64,000 nt of DNA from JBAIYU01 sp036763085. Its GTDB lineage: Bacteria; Bacillota; Negativicutes; DSM-1736; Dendrosporobacteraceae. Location: assembly GCF_036763085.1 (NCBI RefSeq), contig NZ_JBAIYU010000019.1:8567-72566 (forward strand). Reading direction: 5' to 3'. Made by a program: the position numbers and the translations under genes. Shown here piece by piece: positions 62,068 to 64,000 of the stretch. Position 1 is the first letter of the stretch; every line of letters starts with the position of its first letter. The notes under the pieces are model-generated. The model was not told where the DNA came from. It did not search any database and saw only the letters and a program-made list of their open reading frames with translations.

Positions 62068-63023
62068 GTATGTGGAGGCTGTCAGCAGGTACAGCCAATA
62101 TAATTGGTAAGAAAAAGGCAGCAACGCATGTTCATCCTTCTACTGCTTATATAATGATCGGAGAAAAATGCCGAAATAATTGCAAGTTCTGTGCTCAGTC
62201 ACAAGGTAGTAGTTCGGCAAATAACAGGTTATCGCGTATTACTTGGCCGGCGTGTGAAGCAGAGCAAGCCTCTACTGGTATTGGAGAAGCCTATGCCAAA
62301 CGTGTGATTAGGAGGGCTTGTCTGCAAGTTCTTGACAGTGAGATGGGCATTGATGAAGCACTTGCGGCTATAAAAAGATTACAGACAGATACTAAGATGC
62401 CCATATGCGTATCGAGTAATATCAAAACAGTGGATAAGGCAAGAGAATTATTAGCAAACGGAGCTGAGCGTATCTGCATCCCTTTAGATGCCGCAACACC
62501 TGACGTTTTTAATCGAATAAAATCAGGCAGCTGGCAGGAAAAGTGGGACCTGTTAATTGCTTGTGCAACGGAATGGCCTGGAAGTATTACAACTCACCTC
62601 ATTGCTGGTCTTGGTGAATCAGAAGAAGATATGGTAAAAACAATGACCGAATGTATTAATCAGGGTATTACGGTTGGACTTTTTGCTTTTACTCCAGTAC
62701 GTGGCACCAGCCTTGAAGAGTACAGCCCTCAGACAATAGGCCAATACCGGCGAATTCAAATCGCCCACTGGCTGTTGAAGCAGGGGTATGATTATAAGTC
62801 CATACAGTTCAACAATGGTTGTATAACAGGTTTTTTAGTTTCAAATTTATATGACATTTTAGAAGACGGAAGCGCTTTTCAAACAAGTGGCTGCCGAGAC
62901 TGCAACAGGCCATATTTTAACGAACGCCCCGGTGGCGTTATGTATAATTTTCCTAGAGAGCTAACCCATACGGAAGTTTTGAAGGCTATTCAGGAAAGCG
63001 AAGTGGTAATTGGGCTATGCTGA
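62064..63023 (+). CDS. Radical-SAM protein, biotin-synthase-like, probable second half of the lipoyl synthase
   Basis: A 319-residue radical-SAM protein with CRNNCKFCA (Cys36, 40, 43) and a BioB-like barrel (GAERICIPLDAATPDVF near residue 136). Near the C-terminus, SGCRDCNRPYFNERPGG (Cys277, Cys280) offers ligands for an auxiliary cluster that could donate sulfur. ATG 62064 overlaps the previous gene by 4 bases (ATGA), and the frame upstream to 61953 is not used. It would likely be annotated as biotin synthase from similarity alone. Its place between gcvPB, another radical-SAM gene and a lipM-like gene argues for lipoyl assembly on GcvH. Confidence 0.75.
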   Translation: MSMWRLSAGTANIIGKKKAATHVHPSTAYIMIGEKCRNNCKFCAQSQGSSSANNRLSRITWPACEAEQASTGIGEAYAKRVIRRACLQVLDSEMGIDEALAAIKRLQTDTKMPICVSSNIKTVDKARELLANGAERICIPLDAATPDVFNRIKSGSWQEKWDLLIACATEWPGSITTHLIAGLGESEEDMVKTMTECINQGITVGLFAFTPVRGTSLEEYSPQTIGQYRRIQIAHWLLKQGYDYKSIQFNNGCITGFLVSNLYDILEDGSAFQTSGCRDCNRPYFNERPGGVMYNFPRELTHTEVLKAIQESEVVIGLC

Positions 63024-63838
63024 AATGGAGGTTTATTGATTCTGGGTTTGCGAATGCTGCTGTTAACATGGCAGTTGACGAAGCAATATTAACTGCTTGT
63101 TCTGATAAATTAGTACCTTCGACATTTAGATTATACGGCTGGAAACCGGCAGCAGTTAGTTTAGGCTATTTTCAGAAAGCTACTGAGGAAATAGATATTG
63201 TAGAGTGCCAACGGCTTGGAATCGATATAGTGCGAAGGCTTACTGGAGGGCGGGCGGTCCTGCACGAAACTGAACTTACATACAGCATTATAGTAAATGA
63301 AGACGAACCTGAGGTTCCTTCCTCAATATTAGCTTCATATCGATATTTTTGTAATGGCTTATTATGCGGGCTGCAGCGTTTAGGAATAAAAGCACAAATG
63401 AATATGCCAAAAGGTGCATATGGAAATAGGCATAAAAGTGCATCGGCTGCTTGTTTTGATTCTCCATCCCAGTATGAAGTTACCTATGAAAATAGAAAAT
63501 TAGTAGGAAGTGCGCAAGTGCGAAAGAATGGAGTTATTTTGCAGCATGGATCGATTCTCCTTAAGTTTTCGCCTGAACTGGTTGGATCAGTATTTCTTTA
63601 TAGTTCACCCGAAATGCGGGTTCGGACAATTAAACTACTTGAACAGCGTGCAGTTTCAATTGAACAAATTTTAGGAAGAAATATTCCATGGGAGGAGCTT
63701 TGTGCGGAAATACGAGATGGCTTCAGTCAGGCTATGGGTATTGGCTTATTTGAAGATGATCTTACTAAAAACGAACTTCAAATAAGCACAGAATTAGCTA
63801 ATAAAAAATATAGTAAAGATAGCTGGAACTTCAAGTAG
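63017..63838 (+). CDS. lipM: Octanoyltransferase, LipM-like (lipoate-protein ligase A family)
   Basis: A 273-residue member of the LplA/LipB/LipM family that attaches an octanoyl or lipoyl group to GcvH. Family motifs are RRLTGGRAVLHETELTYS near residue 73 and VGSAQVRKNGVILQHGSI near residue 163, with conserved Lys161. Cys146 in SAACFDSPSQYEV matches the acyl-thioester Cys of Bacillus LipM, which uses octanoyl-ACP; true lipoate ligases lack this Cys. It starts 7 bases before the end of the radical-SAM gene. Expected sequence: LipM loads octanoate on GcvH, then the two radical-SAM proteins add sulfur. A lipoate ligase function cannot be fully ruled out. Confidence 0.85.
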   Translation: MLKWRFIDSGFANAAVNMAVDEAILTACSDKLVPSTFRLYGWKPAAVSLGYFQKATEEIDIVECQRLGIDIVRRLTGGRAVLHETELTYSIIVNEDEPEVPSSILASYRYFCNGLLCGLQRLGIKAQMNMPKGAYGNRHKSASAACFDSPSQYEVTYENRKLVGSAQVRKNGVILQHGSILLKFSPELVGSVFLYSSPEMRVRTIKLLEQRAVSIEQILGRNIPWEELCAEIRDGFSQAMGIGLFEDDLTKNELQISTELANKKYSKDSWNFK

Positions 63839-63940
63839 TTTTAGTATGCTTAAACAATGAAGCCTGCAGAAAATGAACTGAACCCTTGCGAATAGACACG
63901 ATTAAGAAGCCCTGTCGCAGGATTATATGAAATTACGCAT

Positions 63941-63980
63941 GCTGACGCCGTTTTTCAAGTGGCGTCAGCTTTGTTTTTAG
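63941..63980 (+). terminator. Terminator of the gcv-lip operon
   Basis: GCTGACGCC (63941-63949) pairs with GGCGTCAGC (63961-63969) with an 11-base loop, then TTTGTTTTTA. The stretch 63839-63940 before it holds no gene that I can see. Confidence 0.85.
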
Positions 63981-64000
63981 CTGAATACGTTCGTGATTGT

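Noticed and set aside
62064..63023. Biotin synthase (bioB) call
   Set aside because: No biotin genes are near, and gcv, radical-SAM and lipM-like neighbours point to lipoyl synthesis. Kept as an alternative in the feature text.
63017..63838. Lipoate-protein ligase LplA call
   Set aside because: Cys146 in SAACFDSPS matches the LipM acyl-transfer Cys, and a lipoyl synthase pair is encoded next to it, so de novo synthesis is more likely than lipoate salvage.

Overview
The window looks like a chromosome segment of an anaerobic or microaerotolerant diderm Firmicute, most likely the Negativicutes (Sporomusaceae-like). This is inferred from three things. The DNA is AT-rich with strong AGGAGG-type ribosome binding sites and Firmicutes-type genes (LipM-like octanoyltransferase, BusR-like regulator, CshA-like helicase, split GcvPA/GcvPB). 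At the same time there is an outer-membrane porin with a signal peptide and Fur-box-like operators. Cytochrome bd and a reverse rubrerythrin fit an anaerobe that copes with oxygen. No rRNA, tRNA, CRISPR array, phage or insertion sequence was found.

Layout. 1-3.5 kb: 3' end of an HD-GYP gene, a porin with a Fur-like site in its promoter, a DEAD-box helicase and a small zinc-ribbon protein. 3.7-17.3 kb: sugar metabolism, with an MFS transporter, phosphoglucomutase (pgm), a YjdF-like membrane protein, a eukaryotic-type hexokinase, and a galactose block galT-galK-mutarotase-like-ROK regulator followed by the galactose ABC importer mglBAC. An inverted-repeat operator candidate lies between the divergent hexokinase and galT. 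17.4-25.2 kb: a small stress-like protein, an Mrr/PD-(D/E)XK-like nuclease, a GntP permease, a DoxX protein, and a two-gene signalling unit (CheA-like kinase fused to CheX, plus CheY-STAS) behind a near-consensus promoter with a strong Fur box. 25.3-34.4 kb: MFS transporter, RecQ, a DUF1232 protein, a DHH phosphoesterase, topoisomerase III with a DEAD-box helicase, and a 66-residue protein behind a long structured leader.

34.5-45.6 kb: amino-acid permease, MFS transporter, Uup-like ABC-F protein, DapB, a BusR-like (c-di-AMP-type) regulator, a VOC protein, a tautomerase-like protein, a 35-residue membrane microprotein, and the cytochrome bd operon cydAB plus a small gene. 45.7-56.4 kb: secreted PrcB-like protein, CshA-like helicase, a small protein, a TVP38 membrane protein apparently made from a leaderless mRNA, sigma-54 (rpoN), an SGNH hydrolase, a C-GCAxxG-C-C protein, a VOC protein, reverse rubrerythrin, a BASS-family transporter and exonuclease III.

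56.5-63.8 kb: the best functional unit. A tandem glycine riboswitch with terminator precedes gcvT-gcvH-gcvPA-gcvPB, and the last gene overlaps two radical-SAM genes and a lipM-like gene. I read this as a glycine-controlled operon that builds the glycine cleavage system and also lipoylates its own GcvH, using a two-protein LipS1/LipS2-type lipoyl synthase in place of classical LipA. Many genes end in long, perfect hairpins. A dispersed intergenic repeat of about 76 bp occurs at least twice, with a third degenerate copy.
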